Shown here: piece by piece, positions 1 to 7,579 of the stretch
Layout: each line of letters starts with the position of its first letter
How positions within the stretch are numbered: position 1 is the first letter of the stretch
Source: Paenibacillus_E sp052115445
GTDB taxonomy: Bacteria > Bacillota > Bacilli > Paenibacillales > NBRC-103111
NCBI RefSeq assembly: GCF_052115445.1
Contig: NZ_JBFRGR010000006.1
Location: forward strand, 248,001-312,000
Length of the DNA stretch: 64,000 nucleotides
Reading direction: 5' to 3'
Translations under genes and position numbers: made by a program
Notes under the pieces: generated by a model
Told to the model about the DNA's origin: nothing
The model's database searches: none
Seen by the model: the letters and a program-made list of their open reading frames with translations, nothing else

Positions 1-1160
1 ATGTTTTCGTCTATACGCTGTTCGCGCCTTTAGGGCCGAATGAGTTTTTCCGAAACCAGCATTTAACGCTGCTGCTGCGCGACAAGGTTGGGAAGTTCAT
101 GCTGCTTTCGCTGCGTGAAGATCTGCTCTCACCTGAACCAGAGGAGTGTCGTGAGGCGGTCGAGGAGAACTTGTCGGTTCCTTTTTATGAGTTATTCCGC
201 CTGAACACACAGGTTGTGGACTATGAGCTGGAACAAGCCCTCTATGAGGCGTCTGCAAGCAAGCAAGGGGAAGCACGGATGGACGTGACGACCAAAGGCT
301 TCAAGTATGCGGATATCATCATGAGGTTCCCGCGTGGAGCGAGTAACCGCGTGTTCGTTGAAGCGCTGAAGCACAAGCCGGAGCATATGGTTGCCATTAA
401 TATTGTGGCGAAGAAGTACAATCTGTCCCTGCAAGAAACGTGCCGCTTGCTTGATGAGGATGGCGTGTTCACCGAAGAAGGTGACCTTGTCATGGATCTC
501 ATGCAATATAATGCGAATTTGTTCTACAGACAGAGCAAGAAGCGGGATGAGGAACGGGAACGTACGATTACGAAATCTGAGGATGAAGTGGAAACTTCGG
601 AAGAGCAGTCCGTTGAGATGGCTTATTATTTAGAAGTACCTCAGCAACTGCGCGGCGAATGCACGGATCATCAGTACAACTACATCATGCGAAATGAGCC
701 ATACACGGCTGTGTTGAAAATGTTTTTCACACAGGGTTCGATACCTGATGGCGTACTTAATATTTTCGAGAAAATCGATTTGAACTATAAATTAAAAGAA
801 GAAGTTATTAATGTGTTGATTCACTTCTTGCATATTGATCGGCGTTCTTGGGCCAAATCTTCGATTGAGGCTGTAGCATCCGATATGCTAGGCAAGCAGA
901 TTAATTCGTATGAGCATGCCGTTGAATATGTACGTGAGAAAATCAATTACAAGCAGAAAGCTGCTTCTAAAGTGGAATCTGCGAAAGCTGGCGGAGGCTC
1001 TGCTACGCGTGGACGTCAGGGCAAGACACAGAAGCCTCATATCCCTATTGTATTGCCTGATACGGGGACTACAGCGTCTACTAGGCTGTCTGCAGAGGAG
1101 CTAGAGGCGGCAAGACGGATGGCGCAGAAGCTGGATGAGCGTTTTAACCGAAAAAGTTAG
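1..1160 (+). CDS. dnaB: DnaB replication initiation / membrane attachment protein, 5' end missing
   Basis: This is the Firmicutes helicase-loading protein DnaB (DnaB/DnaD family, not the replicative helicase). It works with DnaD and DnaI to load the helicase at the origin and at stalled forks. The frame is open to the left edge of the window, reading YTLFAPLGPNEFF just before the first internal ATG at 99, so the true start lies upstream and the gene is partial. About 385 residues are visible, against about 470 in Bacillus subtilis DnaB. The DnaB/DnaD-type C-terminal domain occupies the middle (PDGVLNIFEKIDLNYKLKEE to VREKINYKQKAASK), followed by a Lys/Ser/Gly-rich linker and a final helix (AEELEAARRMAQKLDERF). 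The gene dnaI follows after about 50 bases, the usual Bacillales order, so the two are very probably cotranscribed. Confidence 0.93.
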   Translation, partial: VFVYTLFAPLGPNEFFRNQHLTLLLRDKVGKFMLLSLREDLLSPEPEECREAVEENLSVPFYELFRLNTQVVDYELEQALYEASASKQGEARMDVTTKGFKYADIIMRFPRGASNRVFVEALKHKPEHMVAINIVAKKYNLSLQETCRLLDEDGVFTEEGDLVMDLMQYNANLFYRQSKKRDEERERTITKSEDEVETSEEQSVEMAYYLEVPQQLRGECTDHQYNYIMRNEPYTAVLKMFFTQGSIPDGVLNIFEKIDLNYKLKEEVINVLIHFLHIDRRSWAKSSIEAVASDMLGKQINSYEHAVEYVREKINYKQKAASKVESAKAGGGSATRGRQGKTQKPHIPIVLPDTGTTASTRLSAEELEAARRMAQKLDERFNRKS

Positions 1161-1211
1161 TAAGTGGCTTATCTACGGACTGAACGATGGAACTGTTAGG
1201 AGGTGCCGAAT

Positions 1212-2168
1212 ATGATGGAGTCCTTATCGCATTTACTCAAATCATTGCCGGATACAGAATGGAAAAGAAAAGCTGAATTGAAAATTCAAGGCGTTCTTGC
1301 GGATCCTTTGATTGCTAAATTTCGTCAGAAGTATCCTTTTGTGGATGATTATGCGATTAAAATAAATATGAATAAGCTGTATCAGCATGTTTCGGAATTT
1401 AAAACTTGCTCAAATTGCCCGGGTCTTGAGAACTGTCCGAATGATATGACAGGACATTATACAATTCTTACAGCCGAATCGGTGGACGGGCAAACGCCTT
1501 TTATTCATGAGGAGAAGGTAGCTTGCAAGAAGTTTATTGCCAAAGGCCAGCAGGACGCCATCTCCAGCCGAATCCGCACGTTTCACGTGGACCCACGAAT
1601 GATTTCGCGTAGTTTCTCCTTTGGAGATATCTTGGAGACGGATCTCGATCGTGCGAAAGCGGTAATGCAAATTAACGACTATGTGAGTTTAACCATTGAA
1701 GAAGGTCTTCAGACGCGTGGGCTATATTTATCTGGATCGTTCGGTACAGGGAAAACGTTCTTGATGGGTTACATGCTGCATCAGCTAGCGAAGGTCGGTA
1801 TGACAGGTGCCATCGTCTATATGCCAGACTTTGCTGAGGACTTGAAAGGGATGTTCCAAGAACCTTATAAGCTCAAGGAGACGATTGACCTTCTCAAGGA
1901 AACGGATTTGCTCGTATTTGACGATATTGGGGCAGAGAATTTGAACCCTTGGCTGAGAGATCATGTTATTGGCGCTATCGTGAATCATCGGATGAATCGC
2001 AAACCAACGTTCTTTACTTCGAATTATGCGCTATCTGGTTTGGAGAAGCATTTCAGCTTCACGAACAAAGACGGCGACGAGGAGTACAAGGGGCAACGAA
2101 TCATGGATCGGATACGACCATTCGTTGATGTGGTTGAGGTAACGGGGACGAACAAGCGTGGAAAATAA
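1212..2168 (+). CDS. dnaI: Primosomal protein DnaI (helicase loader ATPase)
   Basis: DnaI is the AAA+ helicase loader that places the replicative helicase on DNA together with DnaB and DnaD. The N-terminal part carries the zinc-binding helicase-interaction region (CSNCPGLENCPNDMTGHY, plus a later Cys in KVACKKF). The C-terminal half has Walker A (GSFGTGKTFL), Walker B (LLVFDDIGAEN) and sensor residues (FFTSNYAL). A GTG nine bases upstream (1203) is also in frame, but it lies inside the AGGAGGTG ribosome binding site. The ATG at 1212 (or the one at 1215) is therefore the better start. The length of about 318 residues fits the family. It sits directly after dnaB and is followed by a strong terminator, so the visible transcription unit is dnaB-dnaI. 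Confidence 0.95.
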   Translation: MMESLSHLLKSLPDTEWKRKAELKIQGVLADPLIAKFRQKYPFVDDYAIKINMNKLYQHVSEFKTCSNCPGLENCPNDMTGHYTILTAESVDGQTPFIHEEKVACKKFIAKGQQDAISSRIRTFHVDPRMISRSFSFGDILETDLDRAKAVMQINDYVSLTIEEGLQTRGLYLSGSFGTGKTFLMGYMLHQLAKVGMTGAIVYMPDFAEDLKGMFQEPYKLKETIDLLKETDLLVFDDIGAENLNPWLRDHVIGAIVNHRMNRKPTFFTSNYALSGLEKHFSFTNKDGDEEYKGQRIMDRIRPFVDVVEVTGTNKRGK

Positions 2169-2178
2169 AGCGAAAGAA

Positions 2179-2206
2179 AACCTAGCCGAAGATGGCTAGG
2201 TTTTTG
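2179..2206 (+). terminator. Rho-independent terminator after dnaI
   Basis: A 9-bp perfect stem (AACCTAGCC pairing with GGCTAGGTT) with a 6-nt loop is followed by a T run. It starts 10 bases after the dnaI stop and closes the dnaB-dnaI transcript. Confidence 0.9.
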
Positions 2207-2280
2207 TGTTACAATTGCGGTTACTTGCTATAAAGCATGCAAGTATCATGTAAGCATGCAAGCGCCACGGATTTGGAGAA

Positions 2281-2414
2281 TAACTGGATTTCCTCCATCT
2301 AAATGAGCCCTTGTAGCAGCTTTTGATGGATTAGTTGTATTTCCTACATTTATTTTTCAACATTTTAGTCAATTCTTCAAAAATCCACCAAATTAACTGC
2401 ATATTTTCCAGTTA
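2281..2414. repeat. Dispersed intergenic repeat, copy 1 (AACTGGA...TCCAGTTA ends)
   Basis: This non-coding, A/T-rich stretch begins with TAACTGGATTTCC and ends with TTTTCCAGTTAT. The same terminal words, with internal words such as CCATCTAA and TTAACTGCAT, recur in the gene-free stretches at 25871-26005 and 43009-43196. The ends are inverted with respect to each other. It fills the 2207-2490 gap, in which no open frame with a ribosome binding site was seen. Confidence 0.55.
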
Positions 2415-2493
2415 TTTATGTAAAACCAACTGAATCACGAAAATTAACTGTAGTTTATACAGCTAATGACTAAGGCAGCGCAAGAAAAAGAAA

Positions 2494-2527
2494 AAAGCCA
2501 CTTCGCAATTGCCTGCAAAGCGGCTTT
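2494..2527 (-). terminator. Terminator of the small yqzM-like gene
   Basis: Read on the minus strand, AAAGCCGCTTTGC and GCGAAGTGGCTTT form an imperfect stem followed by TTTTTTC. It lies about 20 bases past the stop of the small minus-strand gene at 2545-2685. Confidence 0.75.
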
Positions 2528-2544
2528 AACTTTTGATGTTTCGT

Positions 2545-2685
2545 TTACTTCATCACTTGGATGACGGTAGCAATGACTGCAATGACGAACAATGCGCCAA
2601 AGAATGCGCCAAAACCTATGCCTACATCCATGAAATCATTACGCGGTTCTTCGTACACGTGATGCTCAGGGTGTTGATTGCTCAT
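2545..2685 (-). CDS. Small YqzM-like membrane protein, 46 aa
   Basis: A 46-residue protein with a polar head rich in His and acidic residues (MSNQHPEHHVYEEPRNDF) and one membrane segment (about residues 20-44, VGIGFGAFFGALFVIAVIAT). The layout, length and the GFGxxFG core resemble the small YqzM family of Bacillales, whose function is unknown. It is preceded on its strand by a strong AGGGGGT ribosome binding site seven bases before the ATG and followed by its own terminator, which makes it a credible gene despite its size. It is convergent with dnaI and divergent from the MerR gene. The family assignment rests on pattern only. The protein is probably a single-pass membrane protein with the N-terminus in the cytoplasm. 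Confidence 0.75.
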   Translation of the reverse strand: MSNQHPEHHVYEEPRNDFMDVGIGFGAFFGALFVIAVIATVIQVMK

Positions 2686-2818
2686 GTGGTTACCCCCTAA
2701 CGTCCGACATTCGTATTTGTAAGCCTAGTATACCCAAATTCGTCGAAAGTTGTAAAGCTAATCAAAGTGACAATTGTGCAAACAATCGCAATATAGAGCG
2801 AAATGGGTAAAATACTTC

Positions 2819-2850
2819 TTGACTCTGACATTAGTGTTATGGTTTACAAT
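2819..2850 (+). promoter_or_regulatory. MerR-type promoter with operator in a 20-bp spacer
   Basis: A -35 TTGACT (2819-2824) and a -10 TACAAT (2845-2850) are separated by 20 bp, longer than the standard 17. A dyad, TGACA-TTAG-TGTTA (2826-2839), fills the spacer. Overlong spacers with a centred dyad are the hallmark of promoters that MerR-family proteins untwist and activate. The promoter drives the MerR gene itself, so autoregulation is expected. Confidence 0.8.
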
Positions 2851-2895
2851 AAAGACATCCCTCCAAGCATGTGGGAATAGAAAGAAGTGACGTCC

Positions 2896-3279
2896 ATGCG
2901 GATTAGTGAGTTATCCAAGCTTACCGGAGCAAGTATTCGGTCCTTGCGCTACTACGAAGCCAAAGGGCTGATCGCAACACAACGTGAAGAGAATGGCTAT
3001 CGGGTCTACAATCAAATGGTTGTTGAACGCGTTAAGACCATTCAGTTTTACTTGAGTCTCGGCTTTACGACGGAGCAGATTGAAAGCTTTCTGAACTGTG
3101 TGATGAAGAATCAAGAATCACAGTGTGATGATTTGCTGCCTCTGTACACCGAGAAGCTGCAAGAAATCGAGAAACAAATGGAGATGCTGCAACTGCTCCA
3201 AGCGAATCTCAAAGACCGTATATCCTATATTGAGGAACAGCGACGCCAAGGGCTGCCTGTTGGATTACCCTCGATATAG
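2896..3279 (+). CDS. MerR family transcriptional regulator
   Basis: This 127-residue regulator has the N-terminal MerR winged helix (MRISELSKLTGASIRSLRYY, then EAKGLI and NGYRVYN), the dimerising helix (TTEQIESFLN) and a C-terminal coiled coil (LYTEKLQEIEKQMEMLQLLQ). A GTG nine bases upstream is in frame, but the ATG at 2896 begins exactly at the conserved HTH start, with an AAAGAAG stretch at suitable distance. Two cysteines (FLNCVMKN and SQCDDLL) lie at the base of the coiled coil. They might be sensory, as in thiol- or aldehyde-responsive MerR proteins, but that is a guess. No obvious target gene is adjacent except itself and possibly trxA, which has its own promoter. The inducer is unknown. 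Confidence 0.88.
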   Translation: MRISELSKLTGASIRSLRYYEAKGLIATQREENGYRVYNQMVVERVKTIQFYLSLGFTTEQIESFLNCVMKNQESQCDDLLPLYTEKLQEIEKQMEMLQLLQANLKDRISYIEEQRRQGLPVGLPSI

Positions 3280-3315
3280 ACCAAAGGATACCCCGTTTGC
3301 TAACTTATGGCTTGG

Positions 3316-3343
3316 TTGAAAAGGCATATGAGTGTGGTATACT
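3316..3343 (+). promoter_or_regulatory. Probable sigma-A promoter of trxA
   Basis: TTGAAA (3316-3321) and TATACT (3338-3343) are 16 bp apart, with a TGG extension just before the -10. The leader to the trxA ATG is about 90 nt. Confidence 0.7.
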
Positions 3344-3438
3344 TTGTATGTTGACGTGATGCGAAGCAAGTTAAGTGACGAACTTAATCTTACTTTTCAC
3401 CTTATAAATCAAATTCATTCTTAGAAGGAGGAACTATC

Positions 3439-3753
3439 ATGGCAATCGTGAATGTTTCTGACAACAGTTTTAAAGCAGAAGTTGAAGGAGAAGGTACAGT
3501 ACTTGTAGACTTCTGGGCACCTTGGTGCGGACCTTGTAAAATGATCGCTCCTGTATTGGAAGAGCTAGATAAAGAAGTTGAATCTTTGAAAATCGCAAAA
3601 GTAAACGTGGATGACAACCCGGAATCCGCTGCTCGCTTTGGCGTTATGAGTATCCCTACGCTAATCGTTTTCAAAGATGGTCAACCCGTTGATAAAGTGG
3701 TTGGTTTCCAATCCAAAGACGCGTTGAAAAACGTTGTTTCACGTCATCAATAA
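3439..3753 (+). CDS. trxA: Thioredoxin
   Basis: This 104-residue cytoplasmic thioredoxin keeps protein cysteines reduced, using electrons from thioredoxin reductase. The WCGPCK active site is intact (VDFWAPWCGPCKMIAPVLEE) and the cis-Pro loop is present (VMSIPTLIVFKDG). Length and sequence are typical for the essential Bacillus-type TrxA. The ATG has an AGAAGGAGG ribosome binding site. It is monocistronic: its own promoter upstream, and a strong terminator before uvrC. The trxA-uvrC adjacency is common in Bacillales. Confidence 0.97.
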   Translation: MAIVNVSDNSFKAEVEGEGTVLVDFWAPWCGPCKMIAPVLEELDKEVESLKIAKVNVDDNPESAARFGVMSIPTLIVFKDGQPVDKVVGFQSKDALKNVVSRHQ

Positions 3754-3791
3754 GATCTAACCGTTACAAACTAGAAACAATTGTTCGTGAG

Positions 3792-3833
3792 AAAAAGCTC
3801 TTTTTCTGCTATGCTGAGAAAGAGCTTTTTTTT
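3792..3833 (+). terminator. Terminator after trxA
   Basis: AAAAGCTCTTTTTC pairs with GAGAAAGAGCTTTT around the loop TGCTATGCT, followed by a run of T. Confidence 0.92.
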
Positions 3834-3869
3834 CATTCGCGATGATTTTTTCTGGAAGGAGATTTAGGT

Positions 3870-5768
3870 ATGACTGAGTTTGAGCAAGAGGACGCAGACG
3901 TCCGCGAACAGAGCCTAGAAACGATTAGGCACAAGCTATCTTTACTCCCGGATAAGCCGGGCTGTTATATTATGAAGAACCATCAAGGCACAATTATTTA
4001 TGTAGGCAAGGCTAAAGTGTTGAAAAATCGTGTGCGTTCCTATTTCACGGGGAGTCACAGTGCCAAAACGCAAAAGTTAGTCAGCGAAATTCGCGACTTT
4101 GAATATATTATTACTTCCTCTAATATGGAGGCACTTATCCTCGAGTGTAATCTGATTAAGCAGCATCATCCGCGGTATAACGTACTTCTTAAGGATGATA
4201 AGACGTTTCCTTATATCAAAATTACACACGAAGAGCAGCCGCGTCTAGAAGTCACGCGGCGGGTGTACAAGGATAAGGGGAAGTATTTCGGCCCTTATCC
4301 GAATGCATTCGCTGCCCAGCAGACGAAGAAGCTGCTGGATCGGTTGTATCCACTGCGCAAGTGCAAGACCATGCCCGATAAAGTATGCCTATACTATCAT
4401 ATGGGGCAATGTCTTGCGCCCTGCGCACTAGAGGTATCCGCGGAAACGAATGAGCGGATGGTGCAAGAGATCAGCCGTTTCCTGAACGGGGGACACGACG
4501 TCATTAAGGAAGAGCTGACGACCAAGATGTTGGCGGCAGCTGAAGAATTGAACTTCGAGCGCGCGAAGGAGCTGCGCGATCACATCATGAGCATCGACGC
4601 GCTCATGGAGAAGCAGAAGATCACGACGGCCGACGCGCTGGACCGCGATGTCTTCGGCTATGCCGTCGACAAGGGCTGGATGGCGGTGCACATCCAGTAC
4701 ATGCGCCAAGGCAAGCTCATCGAACGGCACGTCTCGCTCTTCCCTTACTACGGCGATGAGTACAACGATTTCATGACGTATGTCACACAGGTGTACAGCG
4801 ACAATCCAGCATTGCCGAAGGAGATCTTCCTGCCCACGATGCCAGAGCCAGAAGCTCAGCAAGAGGCATTGGGGGATGGGGTAAGACGCACCGAGGCTGA
4901 CGAGAAAGAGATTCGCGAAGCCTTGGAAGGTTGGCTCAAGGTGAAAGTGCACATGCCGCAGCGCGGGCTGAAGAAGCAAATGGTCGATATGGCCAGAGAC
5001 AACGCGGTGAACGCTTTGGATGAGAAGTTCCGACTTGTTGAACGCGACGAGCGTCGTACAACGAAGGCTGTCGAGAACCTCGGTGAGTGGCTGGGCATTG
5101 GCACGATTCGCCGAATTGAGGCATTCGATAACTCGAACATCCAAGGGACGAATCCCGTGTCGGCCATGGTTGTATTCGTGGATGGGAAGCCAGATCGCAA
5201 GGAATACCGTAAATATAAAGTGAAGACGGTCGTTGGACCAGATGATTATGAAACGATGCGGGAAGTCATCAGACGGCGCTATGAGCGTGTTCTGAAGGAC
5301 AATCTCACAATGCCTGATTTGATTGTTGTCGATGGGGGGAAAGGGCAAATCTCAGCTGCCATAGACATTCTGGAGAATGAACTAGGCTTATATATTCCGA
5401 TTTGCGGGCTTGTGAAGGATGCCAAGCATAAAACAGCCCAGCTGATGATTGGTGATCCTGCCGAAATTGTTCCACTGCCGCGTGACAGCCAAGAGTTTTA
5501 TTTGCTGCAGCGTATTCAAGACGAAGTCCATCGCTTCGCCATCACGTTTCACCGGGAAACGCGGGCCAAGTCGATGGTCGTCTCACAGCTCGATGCCATT
5601 CCAGGCATCGGTGAGAAGCGCCGTAAGGCGCTGCTGAAGCATTTTGGCTCCGTGCGCAAAATAAAAGAGGCCGAAGTCACAGACTTCAAGCCTCTAGGTA
5701 TTGGTGAAAAATTAGCGAGTGACATTATCAAAGCACTTCAAGGCGAGGCGGCGGCTCCCCAGGAATAG
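3870..5768 (+). CDS. uvrC: UvrABC excinuclease subunit C
   Basis: UvrC makes both incisions around bulky DNA lesions after UvrA/UvrB recognition. The 632-residue protein has all expected parts in order: the GIY-YIG nuclease for the 3' cut (about residues 30-105, CYIMKNHQGTIIYVGKAK), the UvrB-interacting UVR motif (about 215-250, EELNFERAKELRDHI), the RNase H-like nuclease for the 5' cut (about 410-560, IEAFDNSNIQGTNPVSAMVV and DLIVVDGGKGQ) and a C-terminal helix-hairpin-helix pair (IPGIGEKRRKALLKHFGS). The ATG has a GGAAGGAG ribosome binding site. Its last 41 bases overlap the 3' end of the convergent protease gene, and its terminator includes its own stop codon. Confidence 0.97.
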   Translation: MTEFEQEDADVREQSLETIRHKLSLLPDKPGCYIMKNHQGTIIYVGKAKVLKNRVRSYFTGSHSAKTQKLVSEIRDFEYIITSSNMEALILECNLIKQHHPRYNVLLKDDKTFPYIKITHEEQPRLEVTRRVYKDKGKYFGPYPNAFAAQQTKKLLDRLYPLRKCKTMPDKVCLYYHMGQCLAPCALEVSAETNERMVQEISRFLNGGHDVIKEELTTKMLAAAEELNFERAKELRDHIMSIDALMEKQKITTADALDRDVFGYAVDKGWMAVHIQYMRQGKLIERHVSLFPYYGDEYNDFMTYVTQVYSDNPALPKEIFLPTMPEPEAQQEALGDGVRRTEADEKEIREALEGWLKVKVHMPQRGLKKQMVDMARDNAVNALDEKFRLVERDERRTTKAVENLGEWLGIGTIRRIEAFDNSNIQGTNPVSAMVVFVDGKPDRKEYRKYKVKTVVGPDDYETMREVIRRRYERVLKDNLTMPDLIVVDGGKGQISAAIDILENELGLYIPICGLVKDAKHKTAQLMIGDPAEIVPLPRDSQEFYLLQRIQDEVHRFAITFHRETRAKSMVVSQLDAIPGIGEKRRKALLKHFGSVRKIKEAEVTDFKPLGIGEKLASDIIKALQGEAAAPQE

Positions 5769-7368
5769 GGGGCTTTCGCCTTTTTCCATGCAGCCAAGCT
5801 AAGCCAAGCCCAACGAGTCCAGGGAGTGCAAGATAGAGAATGCCAGCGAGTACATCGCTGATGTGGCCTAAGGAGAAGAGGGACAGCCCCATCAGAATGC
5901 TATCCATACAAGCATGGACGAATATCGCGGTGATGAATCCATATTTCAGGAACACATATCCGAGAATGATACCGATAATNGTGACCTCGATTAGTCGGGT
6001 GTAGACGGGATAGATCGGATATTGCGTATGACTTGCTGCCCAGATCACACTCGGGAGTAAGATGGCGATGAAATTGTTGCGGAACAGTTTTTTGAAAAGG
6101 ATAATGCCTAGGAAGCGGAAAGTAGCTTCTTCCGAAATAGCAGCAACCCACGCCATAAGCGGGAATAATTGAGGCTTGAGCATATTGAGTACCGAATCGG
6201 CAGGGTCATTGACCGACCACACATCGAATTTCACTTCACCTGTGTAAAATAAGACCTGCTGGATACCTAAGATAAAGAGTGCGAGTAAATAGCCACGACC
6301 CATTCCATCGTACACCTCTTGGCCAAACTTGTCTTCTTTCCAGGCAGTCCATTTATTAAGACTAATGGATTTCCACAATCCAATACCGGCGACTAAAGAA
6401 AGATAGAGCGATATCCCAAGTAGGATAGTGACGACACTCATGAATACAATGGTAAACCAAACGGCTTCACTACTGTTCGTATCCCCACTCATAACTCGAA
6501 AAGCTGGATACATATTCACATTGTTCATGATATAAATCACGAAGAAGATCGTAGTTAATAACAAACCCCTGCTGAATTTGATAAGTTTCCTATATATAAT
6601 GGCAAAAACAATCGCAGCAAGCGTCATCAACAGCGTGAAGCCCATGGAAATCCAGGTCATGCGTGAAGCGGAATCATCTTGTTGGGTAAGCCAATTCAGG
6701 TGAGAATCAGGCAGCCCAAAGCTTACATTGAAACCGGTGAGATTCGTTTGATCGAAGTTTACTTGAACGTTTAGCTTTGCTTCACCGATGGGTTGCGTGC
6801 GTTTTTCGTATTGAAGCGTCATTTGCTCTTCAGGATAATCATTACTTGCATGGTCGAGTTGGCTGAAGTCCTCCGGATCAAAGCCCATTTGACGAATCTC
6901 CAGCTTCGCTAATGTATCTGCTTTGGTTTTACTCATGAGCGACGTTGACTTCGTTTTCGTCATGGCCAGATTTTCGTGCCAGCCGATGATGCTTGAATTC
7001 GTATAATTGACATCAACTTCAAACTGACGTTTGGTAGTGGCATCCTTGACGCTGACTTGATAATAATCAATGGGGAACTTTTCGCCATATTGCTTCGTAT
7101 AAGCTTCTAGTAAATGTTCCTTTTGAAAGTAGCCGCTTCGTTCTTTTTTAGATTGATAGACGACATAGGTTTGTGGGTTATGCAGCTCATAACGCTGACG
7201 AATGAAGGCTGCCGCACTATCGGCTGCTTGCTGCTTCGTGATCGAGGGCATATCCGCTACGGCAGGTTCCTCATCACGCAGTCCATACAACATCGAAACC
7301 CCGAGGTAAAGGAACATGCCAATACAAGCCAAGAGGAGCAGGAAACGATTAAATTTCAGCCTTTGCAT
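5728..7368 (-). CDS. CPBP/CAAX-type intramembrane protease family protein
   Basis: This membrane protein of about 546 residues has one N-terminal membrane segment (RFLLLLACIGMFLYLGVSML), a large extracytoplasmic region of about 220 residues without a recognised fold, and then a multi-pass C-terminal half. That half contains the CPBP (Abi/CAAX) glutamate motif (AAISEEATFRFLG) and the downstream His motif (WAASHTQYPI, then FVHACMD). Family members are metal-dependent intramembrane endopeptidases, or have scaffold or immunity roles; the substrate here is unknown. An upstream in-frame ATG (7404) exists, but AGAAGGGAA lies correctly before the ATG at 7368. One N (5980) leaves a residue undefined in the catalytic half. 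Convergent with uvrC, overlapping it by 41 bases. Confidence 0.85.
   Translation of the reverse strand: MQRLKFNRFLLLLACIGMFLYLGVSMLYGLRDEEPAVADMPSITKQQAADSAAAFIRQRYELHNPQTYVVYQSKKERSGYFQKEHLLEAYTKQYGEKFPIDYYQVSVKDATTKRQFEVDVNYTNSSIIGWHENLAMTKTKSTSLMSKTKADTLAKLEIRQMGFDPEDFSQLDHASNDYPEEQMTLQYEKRTQPIGEAKLNVQVNFDQTNLTGFNVSFGLPDSHLNWLTQQDDSASRMTWISMGFTLLMTLAAIVFAIIYRKLIKFSRGLLLTTIFFVIYIMNNVNMYPAFRVMSGDTNSSEAVWFTIVFMSVVTILLGISLYLSLVAGIGLWKSISLNKWTAWKEDKFGQEVYDGMGRGYLLALFILGIQQVLFYTGEVKFDVWSVNDPADSVLNMLKPQLFPLMAWVAAISEEATFRFLGIILFKKLFRNNFIAILLPSVIWAASHTQYPIYPVYTRLIEVXIIGIILGYVFLKYGFITAIFVHACMDSILMGLSLFSLGHISDVLAGILYLALPGLVGLGLAWLHGKRRKPPIPGEPPPRLEVL
5741..5785 (+). terminator. uvrC terminator overlapping the stop codon and the opposite gene
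   Basis: AGGCG pairs with CGCCT as the outer stem and GCTCCCC with GGGGGC as the inner stem, followed by TTTTT. The structure includes the uvrC stop codon and lies mostly within the last codons of the protease gene on the other strand. Confidence 0.65.
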
Positions 7369-7579
7369 AGTCAATTCCCTTCTGAATTCACGATTCTCAA
7401 TCATTTCTTTACGTTATCATAGTTTAAAAAGAAAGCCAATTTGCTGGTAAACATTCGGAAACAATTATATAATACCTTTTGAATTGCTACTTGGTGGAAT
7501 TTCTACAAATGAACGGGGAACTCTATCGGTATATCCAAATGGAATTTAACTTATTTACTTACATAATGCAGGAGGCGCA

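Noticed and set aside
4428..5348. A 306-codon open frame on the minus strand inside uvrC
   Set aside because: It lies fully within uvrC, has no ribosome binding site, and its product (His/Leu/Arg-rich, many short repeats of HR) resembles a shadow of a high-GC coding strand.
7405..7579. c-di-AMP (ydaO) riboswitch in front of ktrB
   Set aside because: Only about 175 bases with none of the conserved words; a plain promoter region is more likely.
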